Origin: Chloroflexota bacterium
GTDB lineage: Bacteria; Chloroflexota; Anaerolineae; UBA1429
Assembly (NCBI GenBank): GCA_014360745.1
Contig: JACIWY010000233.1
Span: forward strand, 1-6,157
DNA length: 6,157 nucleotides
Direction: 5' to 3'
The stretch's first letter is position 1. Each line of letters starts with the position of its first letter. The position numbers and the translations under genes are program-made. Positions 1 to 6,021 of the stretch are shown in pieces. Under the pieces are notes generated by a model. It ran no database searches, was not told the origin of the DNA, and saw only the letters and a list, made by a program, of their open reading frames with translations.

Positions 1-600
1 CTCGATGACCTGACCGGGCGCATCCTCCAGGCGTTGGGCGACCTCGGTTTGATCGAGGACACGGTGGTCATTTACACCACCGATCACGGCGACCAGATGG
101 GCGCCCACGGCCTCATCGAAAAGGGGCCATTCGCCTATGAGGAAAGCTGGCGCGTGCCGATGGTCGTCGCCCACCCTGACACTCAAACGCCGGGCGCCGC
201 CCACGATGGGCTTGTTTATCTGCACGATCTTTACCCCATGATCCTGGAAATCGCCGGGCTGCAGCCGCCCGAGGTGCCCGACAGCGAAAGCATCTTGCCG
301 CAGGTCTTGGGCAAGGCCGGCGGTCCGGCGCGGGATAGCCTCTATGGCGCCTTTTACGGACACATTTTGCCCGCGCCCTTCCGCTTTGTGCGCACCGAGC
401 GTTACAAGCTGGTCTACAATGTCACCGATCGCGGCGAGCTGTACGACTTGGCAACCGATCCCTATGAACTACACAACCGTATTAACGATCCCGCGTTGGC
501 GAAGGTTAAGGCCCAGCTCCTGGAGGAGCTGGCCGGGCACATGGAAAGGCTGGGGGATCCGATTCGCGGCCAATTCGAAACGATACGCTACGTGTATTAA
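1..600 (+). CDS. Sulfatase (type I, alkaline-phosphatase fold), C-terminal part; 5' end outside window
   Basis: The reading frame is open from base 1, so the start lies upstream; 199 residues are visible. They contain the second metal-binding segment of type I sulfatases, TTDHGDQMGAHGL near visible residues 26-38. Asp28 and His29 are the expected calcium ligands, and Lys41 in the following EKGP matches the conserved sulfate-contacting lysine. A YEESWRVPMVV segment follows, as in the family. The end (RYKLVYN, then GELYDLATDPYELHN) is the standard C-terminal subdomain, whose Tyr-Asp-Leu-x-x-Asp-Pro-x-Glu signature closes these enzymes. The family hydrolyses sulfate esters with a formylglycine nucleophile; that CxPSR/SxPSR motif would lie upstream and cannot be seen, so substrate and activity are unresolved. 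Some relatives are phosphonate or phosphate-ester hydrolases. A LarA-like gene follows 65 bp downstream on the same strand with no clear terminator between, suggesting co-transcription. Confidence 0.93.
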   Translation, partial: LDDLTGRILQALGDLGLIEDTVVIYTTDHGDQMGAHGLIEKGPFAYEESWRVPMVVAHPDTQTPGAAHDGLVYLHDLYPMILEIAGLQPPEVPDSESILPQVLGKAGGPARDSLYGAFYGHILPAPFRFVRTERYKLVYNVTDRGELYDLATDPYELHNRINDPALAKVKAQLLEELAGHMERLGDPIRGQFETIRYVY

Positions 601-654
601 ACGATGGGTTGAAACCGTCAGGGTAAGATCAAAGTGGTGTGAACATTCGGGTCG

Positions 655-660
655 AAAGGA
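655..660 (+). promoter_or_regulatory. Ribosome binding site deciding the start of the LarA-like gene
   Basis: AAAGGA lies 5 nt upstream of the ATG at 666. The frame is also open from a GTG at 639 and has another ATG at 660, but neither has a purine-rich Shine-Dalgarno at suitable distance, and the A of ATG 660 is part of this motif. The start at 666 is therefore preferred. Confidence 0.6.
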
Positions 661-665
661 TGGTC

Positions 666-1961
666 ATGTCGGCGAAAGGCGAGATTGAAACGAGGCGCTC
701 TCTCGATGGGCTGCGCATGTATTTGTTGCGACAGCGCTGGGATCAGCCGAACATCGAGGACATAGACGAAGCCGTGCAACGGGAGTTAGCCAAGACCCCA
801 GCATGGCAACGGATCCGCACTGGCGACGAGATCGCCATTACCGCCGGAAGTCGCGGTATTGCTTCGCTGCCCCATATTCTGCGCGCCGTCGCGGCCGCCG
901 TGCGCCGACGGGGTGGGCGCCCTTTTATCTTCCCGGCGATGGGCAGCCACGGTGGAGGCACGGCTGAAGGCCAACGAGAGCTCTTAGCCGGCCTGGGCGT
1001 TGACGAGGAGACGATGGGAGTGCCTATTCGCTCCAGCATGGAGGTAGTGCGGCTCGGCGAAACCGAGGAGGGCCTGCCGGTGTATGTGGACGCCTATGCC
1101 GCCGCAGCAGACGGCATCATCCTCGTCAATCGCGTCAAGAAACATACCAACTTTGATGCCCCCATCGAGAGCGGATTGGCCAAAATGGCCGTCATCGGCC
1201 TGGGCAAGCACGCCCAGGCCGAGGCAGTGCATCAATACGGCAACTATGGATTACGCGAATACATTCCCAAAGTGGCACGGGTCGTGTTCGAACGCGCCCG
1301 AGTGTTGGCCGGTTTGGCCATCATCGAGAACGCCTTCGGTGGGGTAGCAGAGTTGGTGGGCCTGGCGCCCCAAGAAATCCTCGATCGAGAGCCCGCCCTC
1401 TTGGCGCGGGCCAAGGAACTATCGCCCAAGATCCCCTTTCACGATATCGATATCGCTCTAGTGGAGCGCATGGGCAAGGAGATCAGCGGCACGGGTATGG
1501 ATTGCTACATCATCGGGCGGCGGCGGATCATCGGCGAACCGGAATGGCCGGAGGCGCCGCAGATTCGCACCTTGGTGGTCATCGATCTCACCGAGGCCAG
1601 CCATGGCAACGGCTTGGGGGTGGGCCTGGCCGACATGACCACGCGGCGATTGGCGGACAAGATCGATTGGGCCATCACCCGCGCAAATATTATGACCTCG
1701 GGGAACTTGGAGCGCGGCAAACTGCCACTGGTGTTCGACACCGATCGCGATGCGCTGGAAGCAGCAGCCTTCCGCGAAAGAGCGACGCCGTTGGAGGCGT
1801 TGCGCGTGGTCTGCATCCGTGACACGCTGCATCTACGCCATCTCCTGGTATCTGAAGCATTGGCGCGAGAAGCAGCGCAACGGGACGATCTGGAGATCAT
1901 AAGCGAGGCATTGCCGCTCCCCTTTGACGAAGCCGGCAACTGGCAATCGCCCTTTCAATAG
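666..1961 (+). CDS. LarA-like protein (nickel-dependent lactate racemase superfamily, Lar_N/DUF2088-type)
   Basis: Predicted protein of 431 aa from ATG 666, close to the usual LarA length of about 420-430 aa. Near the N terminus, ITAGSRGI (Arg63) and PAMGSHGGG (His95) resemble the LarA segments holding the substrate-binding Arg and the catalytic His; their 32-residue spacing is close to the 33 of the Lactiplantibacillus plantarum enzyme (Arg75/His108, from memory). Further on, VNRVKKHTNFDAPIESGLAKM offers His160 and Lys173 as possible counterparts of LarA His174 and of Lys184, which holds the nickel-pincer cofactor, though the spacing (13 versus 10) differs. These assignments are inference. 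No signal peptide or membrane segment is visible, so it is probably cytoplasmic. LarA homologues racemise or epimerise 2-hydroxy acids and sugar acids; this sub-family is often annotated only as a lactate-racemase-domain or DUF362 protein, so lactate should not be assumed as substrate. No larB, larC or larE cofactor genes are in view. It follows a sulfatase in probable operon and ends 7 bp inside the convergent darA gene. Confidence 0.68.
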   Translation: MSAKGEIETRRSLDGLRMYLLRQRWDQPNIEDIDEAVQRELAKTPAWQRIRTGDEIAITAGSRGIASLPHILRAVAAAVRRRGGRPFIFPAMGSHGGGTAEGQRELLAGLGVDEETMGVPIRSSMEVVRLGETEEGLPVYVDAYAAAADGIILVNRVKKHTNFDAPIESGLAKMAVIGLGKHAQAEAVHQYGNYGLREYIPKVARVVFERARVLAGLAIIENAFGGVAELVGLAPQEILDREPALLARAKELSPKIPFHDIDIALVERMGKEISGTGMDCYIIGRRRIIGEPEWPEAPQIRTLVVIDLTEASHGNGLGVGLADMTTRRLADKIDWAITRANIMTSGNLERGKLPLVFDTDRDALEAAAFRERATPLEALRVVCIRDTLHLRHLLVSEALAREAAQRDDLEIISEALPLPFDEAGNWQSPFQ

Positions 1962-2242
1962 CGCTCGACGGCGTCGACGTCGAGCACAAAAATGGTCGCC
2001 CTGCTGGGTGGATGGCTCTTGGGCGCCGAACCGAGCTCGGCAGCGGGCCCGGCGTGTTCGTTGATCACCCTGAGCGCTTCATCCGTCCGGCGGTCCTCCA
2101 CGCCGATCAGGAGGGTTACGTTGCCGCGCCGCCAAAAGCCCCCGGTCGAACTAATGCGCGTGACGCTGAACCCCTGATTGTTCAGCGCAAAAGTGACGTC
2201 GGCTGCAAAGTCATCGCGTACAATGGCCAGGAGCAGCTTCAT
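1955..2242 (-). CDS. darA: Cyclic-di-AMP receptor, PII-like (DarA/PstA family)
   Basis: A 95-aa protein that opens MKLLLAIVRDDFAADV and carries the family signature STGGFWRRGNVTLLIGVED at residues 32-50, ending with ATIFVLDVDAVERY as DarA proteins do. Members are cytoplasmic trimers with a PII-like ferredoxin fold that bind c-di-AMP at the subunit interfaces. Phe36, Asn41 and Gly47 fall at positions recalled as ligand contacts in Staphylococcus aureus PstA. The start is supported by GGGAGG ending 5 nt before the ATG. The segment between the second helix and the last strand (residues about 65-80, AGPAAELGSAPKSHPP) is clearly shorter than the long loop of the roughly 109-aa Firmicutes proteins, so the effector loop is trimmed while the core looks intact. 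The gene lies 73 bp downstream of the pseudokinase gene on the same strand and converges with the LarA-like gene, overlapping it by 7 bp. Family assignment is firm; the downstream target is unknown, as for most members. Confidence 0.9.
   Translation of the reverse strand: MKLLLAIVRDDFAADVTFALNNQGFSVTRISSTGGFWRRGNVTLLIGVEDRRTDEALRVINEHAGPAAELGSAPKSHPPSRATIFVLDVDAVERY
1963..1985. repeat. Perfect 8-bp inverted repeat at the convergent gene junction; possible bidirectional terminator stem
   Basis: GCTCGACG (1963-1970) and CGTCGAGC (1978-1985) are exact reverse complements with a 7-nt loop. The element starts 2 nt after the LarA-like stop codon and lies within the last codons of darA on the opposite strand. 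There is no T-tract on either side, so it is not a canonical intrinsic terminator. Its position between converging genes makes a role in ending or blunting transcription, or protecting 3' ends, plausible; the coding constraint of darA could also explain part of it. Confidence 0.4.
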
Positions 2243-2247
2243 GCGAA

Positions 2248-2253
2248 CCTCCC
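2248..2253 (-). promoter_or_regulatory. Ribosome binding site of darA
   Basis: Reading the minus strand, AGGGAGG precedes the darA ATG with about 5 nt of spacing (TTCGC). This is the strongest Shine-Dalgarno in the window. It shows that darA has its own initiation signal and need not depend on coupling to the upstream gene 73 bp away. Confidence 0.65.
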
Positions 2254-2296
2254 TCTTGCGGAACAGATCGCCTTCTTGGTTAGAGCGGCCATATAA

Positions 2297-2309
2297 ATGC
2301 GCCGCGCAT
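2297..2309. repeat. Short palindrome between the pseudokinase gene and darA
   Basis: ATGCGC and GCGCAT flank a single C in the 73-bp gap (2243-2315). As RNA it could form only a 5-bp stem with a 3-nt loop, followed on the minus strand by TTTATATGG. It might be a weak attenuator or a protein site between the two co-directional genes. Nothing else recognisable lies in the gap, and no convincing promoter hexamer pair for darA was found there. Confidence 0.2.
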
Positions 2310-2315
2310 GAGCGT

Positions 2316-5300
2316 TCATTCGTCCCTTGGCGCTACAAGGCACACAGGGATGCGCAGCGATTCGCCGCCCAAAAGCCGTTCGATGGATAGATCGCCCTCG
2401 GTTGTCGGAAGACCCTCGTATTGAACGCGCACCCGGACGCTTTTGCCCGGCTTGATATCCAGTATAGTCCGGGAGAGGAGCATTTGCGAGTTTGCGGGGC
2501 GCAGTTCGACATGAGCCGGGGCCAAGCCGGTGTTCTTGAGCACCAGGCGCCCGCTAAACGGGCCGCCGGGAGCCTCGGCTATCAGCTCTATCTGCTCAGG
2601 GGCCTCAACGCGCGGCTCAAGACGGACCTCGGCCACAATATGCACCTCGCTCATCGCTTCGTCGCTGCTGTTGCTCTCGATACGCACCACGCCCTCGACG
2701 CGGAACGATTCGCCCGCATGGGCCAAGGGGGCAAGCTCCTCCGTATCGAGGCTCACATGCACCTCGACGGAGCGCCCCGTGGCGCAGACAAAAGAGGCGC
2801 GGTCCAGAGCGATCCAGGTCTGATCGGCGACGAGCGCCCCCCGCAGCTGCCCCAAGCCGTGGTTAAAGATGCGAAAAGAGCGCCCGACGCTTGCCAGATT
2901 GACGCTGGTGCCAAGGTCCAACAAGGTGGTATCCGTGGCGATCAGAGGCGCTGCTAGGGCGATGTTCAGGGGTATCTTGGCCCGACCGCCATCGCTGTTG
3001 ATGATGAGCGTCCCCCGAGCCGACCCGCTAGGGGAGTCGATGGCCAAGCCATAAGCGGTGAGGGTGACCTCCTGCGATTGGCCAGCTACGCACACGCCCG
3101 CCTGTGGGCTCACCTCAATCCAGATGGCATCGGTCTGGATATTCCAAGCCAACATACCGGTGCCGGCGTTATGGATCGTCAGGGTACGCATCTCCGGATG
3201 GACAAGCTCGACATAGCCAAAGTCGACGGCTTCCGGTTCAACATGAAGCGACGGCTGCAACACGGTGAGACTGGCGGCTATCTGCTTCAAGGTGGAACCA
3301 GCCACCAACCGCAAGGCCGCGGCTTCTTCCAGATGTTGGCCGCCGTTGAATGTGCCAGCGCGAAGCTGGACTGGGACGCCGACTCGCTGTCCGGGGGCGA
3401 TCGTCACGTCGCTTTGGGCGGGGATCAGCCAATCTACAAGGGGTTGCAGCGAAACCACCAACGGCATCGAGCCCTCGTTGCGCATAATCAAGGGGCGATC
3501 GACAATCTCGCCCAAGGGCACGGCACCGAAATCAAGGTGTTCCGTCTCTAGCACCAGACGCGGCGCTTGAACCTCTACATGCAGAGAAAGCGTCTCGCTG
3601 CTGTCATCGGTCTGGATGCGGAGCGCCTGGGGAACATCAAGGGGGCCATCGGCCAGGCCGGTGCAATCCACCCGGAGGGCGAGCGACAGGAGCTCGCCGG
3701 GCTCAAGGTGAAAGGTCTGTGGAGACACCTGGAGCCAGGGCAAGAGGCTGCGCGCCGTGCCCTCCGAAGGGCCATCGCCCGTGTTGCGTAGAGAGATGGA
3801 GCGTTCGGCCACCTGGCCTGCGGCCACGGCACCCATATCTATACGCCGGACATCCAGCTCGAGTTTGGGCCGCGGCCGCCAGGCGCACGCGGCGACGAGG
3901 GTTTGGCCCCCGTCGCTGTCGACGATCAGTGCATCGCCCACCTGCTGGGCGCCATCGGGCAAGCGATCGGGCAACAGCTCGATGCGTATCTCCGCGTCCT
4001 GCCCTCCGCCAAGACGAAAGCGGCCACTCTGGACACGCAACCATGGCACGCGAGCCTCGACCTGCCCCGTGAGGGGCTGGCGACCCGCGTTACGCACCTT
4101 CAGGTAGGCAATTTGGGGCACGTCGTGGGCGATCCGTCCAAAGTCGATCTCCGCCTGCTCGACGAGCAGTGTGGGCACGGCGATCACCTCCGCCGTGACA
4201 GCCACCCATTGGCGCCCGGCGTTGGTGTCCACCGAGATCGCCTGCGGTTCAACGGCGCGACCTGTGGGCACCTGCGAAGCTTGTAGCGAGAGAATAACCC
4301 GCGCTTGTTTTTGGGGCGGCACGCGCATGACTTTTCGCGGCGCGCTGAGCCATTCCACATGGCTGTTGACGCGCCCTATCAGTTCGCCCTTCCCGCGATT
4401 GCGCACCGTCAACGGCACGCGCTTGACCTCGTCGGGGCGCAAGTCGAGAAGGTGTAGATGCCGAGGATACACGGAAAGCGCCGGCTCTGCCTGCGGAACG
4501 GAAAGGTCGGGCGCCTGCGACGGCACAGCCTCCGCGCGGGGGCCAAAACGCGGGTCGCGGACGAACCCGGCCTCGGCCATGGTCTCCATAACCTCTCGAG
4601 GCATTCCCCGCGGCAAGGAGCTCGGCCTGGGAAGCGCTTCGACAGACGGTTGCGTCGGCACAAAAAGAAGCTCCTCCTGCCAGCCCTCGATGAGCTCCAG
4701 GGGGCCATAGGCCTCTTCGTCCCACAAGCGCTCGAACATCTCTTTCGCCGACGCGAATCGGCGCGCAGGATCGCGATGCGCAGCTCGCGCGATGGCGCGC
4801 ACAAACTCGGGCGAGATGCCGGGCGCCGCTTTGCGCAAGGGCAAGGCTTGTGGCCTTCCATGCCCCAAGGGCGCGTCGATCAGCAGCGCATAGAGCAGGC
4901 GGCCCAAGGCAAAGAGATCGGAGCGCGCATCGGGGAAACCGCTGCGCAGCTCGGGAGCGGCATAGCCGCGCACACTGCCGAAAGGTTGGGGGGCATTGGG
5001 CCGGAAAAGATGGCTCAACCCAAGGCCGATCAGCTTAACCCGGCCATCCCTCTGCACGATGACATGATCGGGGCTGAGGAAGGGAACATATAAAGGCGGT
5101 TCTTGGCGATGAAGGGTGACCAGCAGAGCGCACAGTTGAGCCCCCCAATTGCGGGCCAATTCCGGGGTCACGCGGGCCCGCCCACGGATGATCTGGGCCA
5201 GCGTCCAGCCGTGGACGAACTCGAACACCACGTAAAAGCTCTCGCCGGAAGGGAACCATTCGACCAGCCGCGCCAACGAAGGATGAGAGACAGCGGCCCA

Positions 5301-5690
5301 CCGACTCAAGAGACGTCGCAGCGCAGCCTCGGCCTCTCGGCGTTCGTCGGCGCGAAAGAGGGCCACGGTAGAAAGCTCTTTGATGGCAAAAACCTTTTCG
5401 CTGTCGGCGTCGCTAGCGCGATAGACGGCGGTGACCCGCCCTCTGGCCAGGGTCTCTTGGAGCATATAACGCCCCTGGAGACGGCGCCGAGGCTCATCGC
5501 GGAAGAGATCGGCAAAAAGGCCCACGTCGGGGACGGATTCCTGACAATAAGGGCAATGTTCCACATACCACGGGCGCTTGGCACCGCAGAGAGGACACAC
5601 TTGGGTCAGCGGCGCCCGACAATGAACGCAAACGGTGGCGTTCATCTCGTTCAATTCATTGCATTTGGGGCAACGCTGTTTGGTGGTCAT
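2316..5690 (-). CDS. Double-zinc-ribbon pseudokinase with seven C-terminal Ig-like beta modules
   Basis: Predicted protein of 1124 aa. Residues 7-49 hold a double zinc ribbon of four CxxC pairs (Cys7/10, 21/24, 32/35, 46/49). Residues about 71-345 are a Ser/Thr protein-kinase fold: FAIK with Lys104, a helix-C Glu (119 or 121), GYAAPEL with Ala-Pro-Glu 245-247, and SDLFALG with Asp258 are kept. The catalytic parts are lost: the HRDLKPxN stretch reads VPFLSPDH (202-209), so catalytic Asp is Phe204, Lys is Ser206 and Asn is His209; DFG reads GLG (222-224); the glycine loop keeps only Gly84. This indicates a pseudokinase, possibly still nucleotide-binding. A Pro-rich linker (346-403) leads to seven tandem all-beta modules of 101-109 residues: 404-504, 505-606, 607-708, 709-810, 811-913, 914-1022, 1023-1124. 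They share an LDFG-like first strand, an RNxG turn and a PWL/VWL-type Trp, resembling HYDIN/SPD-2 or BACON-like Ig folds. No signal peptide or membrane helix is seen, so it is probably a cytosolic scaffold. The frame extends to a TTG at 5729 without a Shine-Dalgarno; ATG 5690 is preferred. darA follows 73 bp downstream. Confidence 0.9.
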   Translation of the reverse strand: MTTKQRCPKCNELNEMNATVCVHCRAPLTQVCPLCGAKRPWYVEHCPYCQESVPDVGLFADLFRDEPRRRLQGRYMLQETLARGRVTAVYRASDADSEKVFAIKELSTVALFRADERREAEAALRRLLSRWAAVSHPSLARLVEWFPSGESFYVVFEFVHGWTLAQIIRGRARVTPELARNWGAQLCALLVTLHRQEPPLYVPFLSPDHVIVQRDGRVKLIGLGLSHLFRPNAPQPFGSVRGYAAPELRSGFPDARSDLFALGRLLYALLIDAPLGHGRPQALPLRKAAPGISPEFVRAIARAAHRDPARRFASAKEMFERLWDEEAYGPLELIEGWQEELLFVPTQPSVEALPRPSSLPRGMPREVMETMAEAGFVRDPRFGPRAEAVPSQAPDLSVPQAEPALSVYPRHLHLLDLRPDEVKRVPLTVRNRGKGELIGRVNSHVEWLSAPRKVMRVPPQKQARVILSLQASQVPTGRAVEPQAISVDTNAGRQWVAVTAEVIAVPTLLVEQAEIDFGRIAHDVPQIAYLKVRNAGRQPLTGQVEARVPWLRVQSGRFRLGGGQDAEIRIELLPDRLPDGAQQVGDALIVDSDGGQTLVAACAWRPRPKLELDVRRIDMGAVAAGQVAERSISLRNTGDGPSEGTARSLLPWLQVSPQTFHLEPGELLSLALRVDCTGLADGPLDVPQALRIQTDDSSETLSLHVEVQAPRLVLETEHLDFGAVPLGEIVDRPLIMRNEGSMPLVVSLQPLVDWLIPAQSDVTIAPGQRVGVPVQLRAGTFNGGQHLEEAAALRLVAGSTLKQIAASLTVLQPSLHVEPEAVDFGYVELVHPEMRTLTIHNAGTGMLAWNIQTDAIWIEVSPQAGVCVAGQSQEVTLTAYGLAIDSPSGSARGTLIINSDGGRAKIPLNIALAAPLIATDTTLLDLGTSVNLASVGRSFRIFNHGLGQLRGALVADQTWIALDRASFVCATGRSVEVHVSLDTEELAPLAHAGESFRVEGVVRIESNSSDEAMSEVHIVAEVRLEPRVEAPEQIELIAEAPGGPFSGRLVLKNTGLAPAHVELRPANSQMLLSRTILDIKPGKSVRVRVQYEGLPTTEGDLSIERLLGGESLRIPVCLVAPRDE

Positions 5691-5693
5691 AAG

Positions 5694-5698
5694 CTCCT
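5694..5698 (-). promoter_or_regulatory. Ribosome binding site supporting the ATG start of the pseudokinase gene
   Basis: On the minus strand AGGAG stands 3 nt before the ATG at 5690. The spacing is short but the motif is good. The alternative upstream TTG at 5729 is preceded by AAACCAGCGCCGTT, which has no Shine-Dalgarno, and would only add 13 residues without recognisable homology ahead of the zinc ribbon. Confidence 0.5.
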
Positions 5699-5814
5699 GC
5701 TGCGACGAACGGGCGCCCGTTTCCGGCAAAACGGCGCTGGTTTAGCTAACGAGGGCCGCACCCCGGCGCGTTGAGCGTTGGGCGATGGCCAGAAAATTGG
5801 AAGGCGGCGTCCGT

Positions 5815-5842
5815 ATTATAGCGAGCGGGGCTCTAACGTCAA
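5815..5842 (-). promoter_or_regulatory. Sigma-70-type promoter of the pseudokinase(-darA) unit
   Basis: Reading the minus strand, TTGACG (complement of 5837-5842, 5 of 6 to consensus) is followed after 16 bp by a perfect TATAAT (complement of 5815-5820). Transcription would start near 5808, giving a leader of about 118 nt to the ATG at 5690. The region just upstream of the -35 box (about 5850-5870) is AT-rich and could act as an UP-like element. No alternative pair of similar quality was seen for this gene. Confidence 0.72.
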
Positions 5843-5877
5843 GCCGGTTGTATTCATCACGTAAAATATCGGCGGGG

Positions 5878-5897
5878 TGTGGGTCTCCTGGCCCACA
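5878..5897. repeat. Stem-loop in the divergent intergenic region
   Basis: TGTGGGTC (5878-5885) pairs with GGCCCACA (5890-5897) around a 4-nt loop: six exact pairs, one G-T wobble and a closing C-G pair. It lies between the two divergent promoters, upstream of both predicted start points, so an operator or DNA-level role fits better than an RNA leader role. No T-tract follows on either strand. The rest of the intergenic stretch 5691-6021, apart from the promoters listed, shows nothing recognisable. Confidence 0.35.
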
Positions 5898-5954
5898 TCC
5901 CGCGAGCGAGGATAGTCGCGCTCCATTCACACAACCAACCCAACGGCGAAGACC

Positions 5955-5983
5955 TTGACGTGGCGGCCATGTCACATTAAAAA
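5955..5983 (+). promoter_or_regulatory. Candidate promoter of the nucleoside phosphorylase gene
   Basis: TTGACG (5955-5960) is separated by 17 bp from TAAAAA (5978-5983, 4 of 6 to TATAAT). A start near 5990 would leave a leader of about 30 nt before the ATG at 6022. The -35 hexamer is identical to that of the divergent pseudokinase promoter; the -10 box is weaker. Confidence 0.48.
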
Positions 5984-6021
5984 ACACCGAGCTCATATGG
6001 CATGGTGAGAAAGGGGGAAAG

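Noticed and set aside
607..616. Small hairpin GGTTGAAACC after the sulfatase stop as a terminator
   Set aside because: A 4-bp stem with a 2-nt loop and no T-tract cannot act as an intrinsic terminator.
639..665. GTG at 639 as start of the LarA-like gene
   Set aside because: It has no Shine-Dalgarno, whereas ATG 666 has AAAGGA 5 nt upstream; the extra nine residues show no family similarity.
1458..1939. Minus-strand open frames (124 and 144 codons) inside the LarA-like gene
   Set aside because: They are opposite a conserved coding region and their Arg/Ser-rich translations are typical of antisense reading of GC-rich DNA.
2243..2315. Separate promoter for darA (minus-strand TATATG with a TGAACG 17 bp upstream)
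   Set aside because: The -35 matches consensus at only 3 of 6 positions; too weak to call, so read-through from the pseudokinase promoter is the simpler reading.
2421..3551. Plus-strand open frames (178 and 157 codons) opposite the Ig-like modules
   Set aside because: They are antisense shadows with no recognisable domain and no Shine-Dalgarno; the minus-strand frame shows clear repeated domain structure.
5103..5774. Long plus-strand open frame (223 codons) opposite the start of the pseudokinase gene
   Set aside because: It lies antisense to the zinc-ribbon and kinase-coding region, its translation shows no family motif, and GC-rich third positions of the real gene explain the absence of stops.
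5862..5867. TAAAAT on the plus strand as an alternative -10 for deoA
   Set aside because: No -35-like hexamer lies 16-18 bp upstream, and it would imply a leader of about 150 nt; the TTGACG/TAAAAA pair at 5955-5983 fits better.
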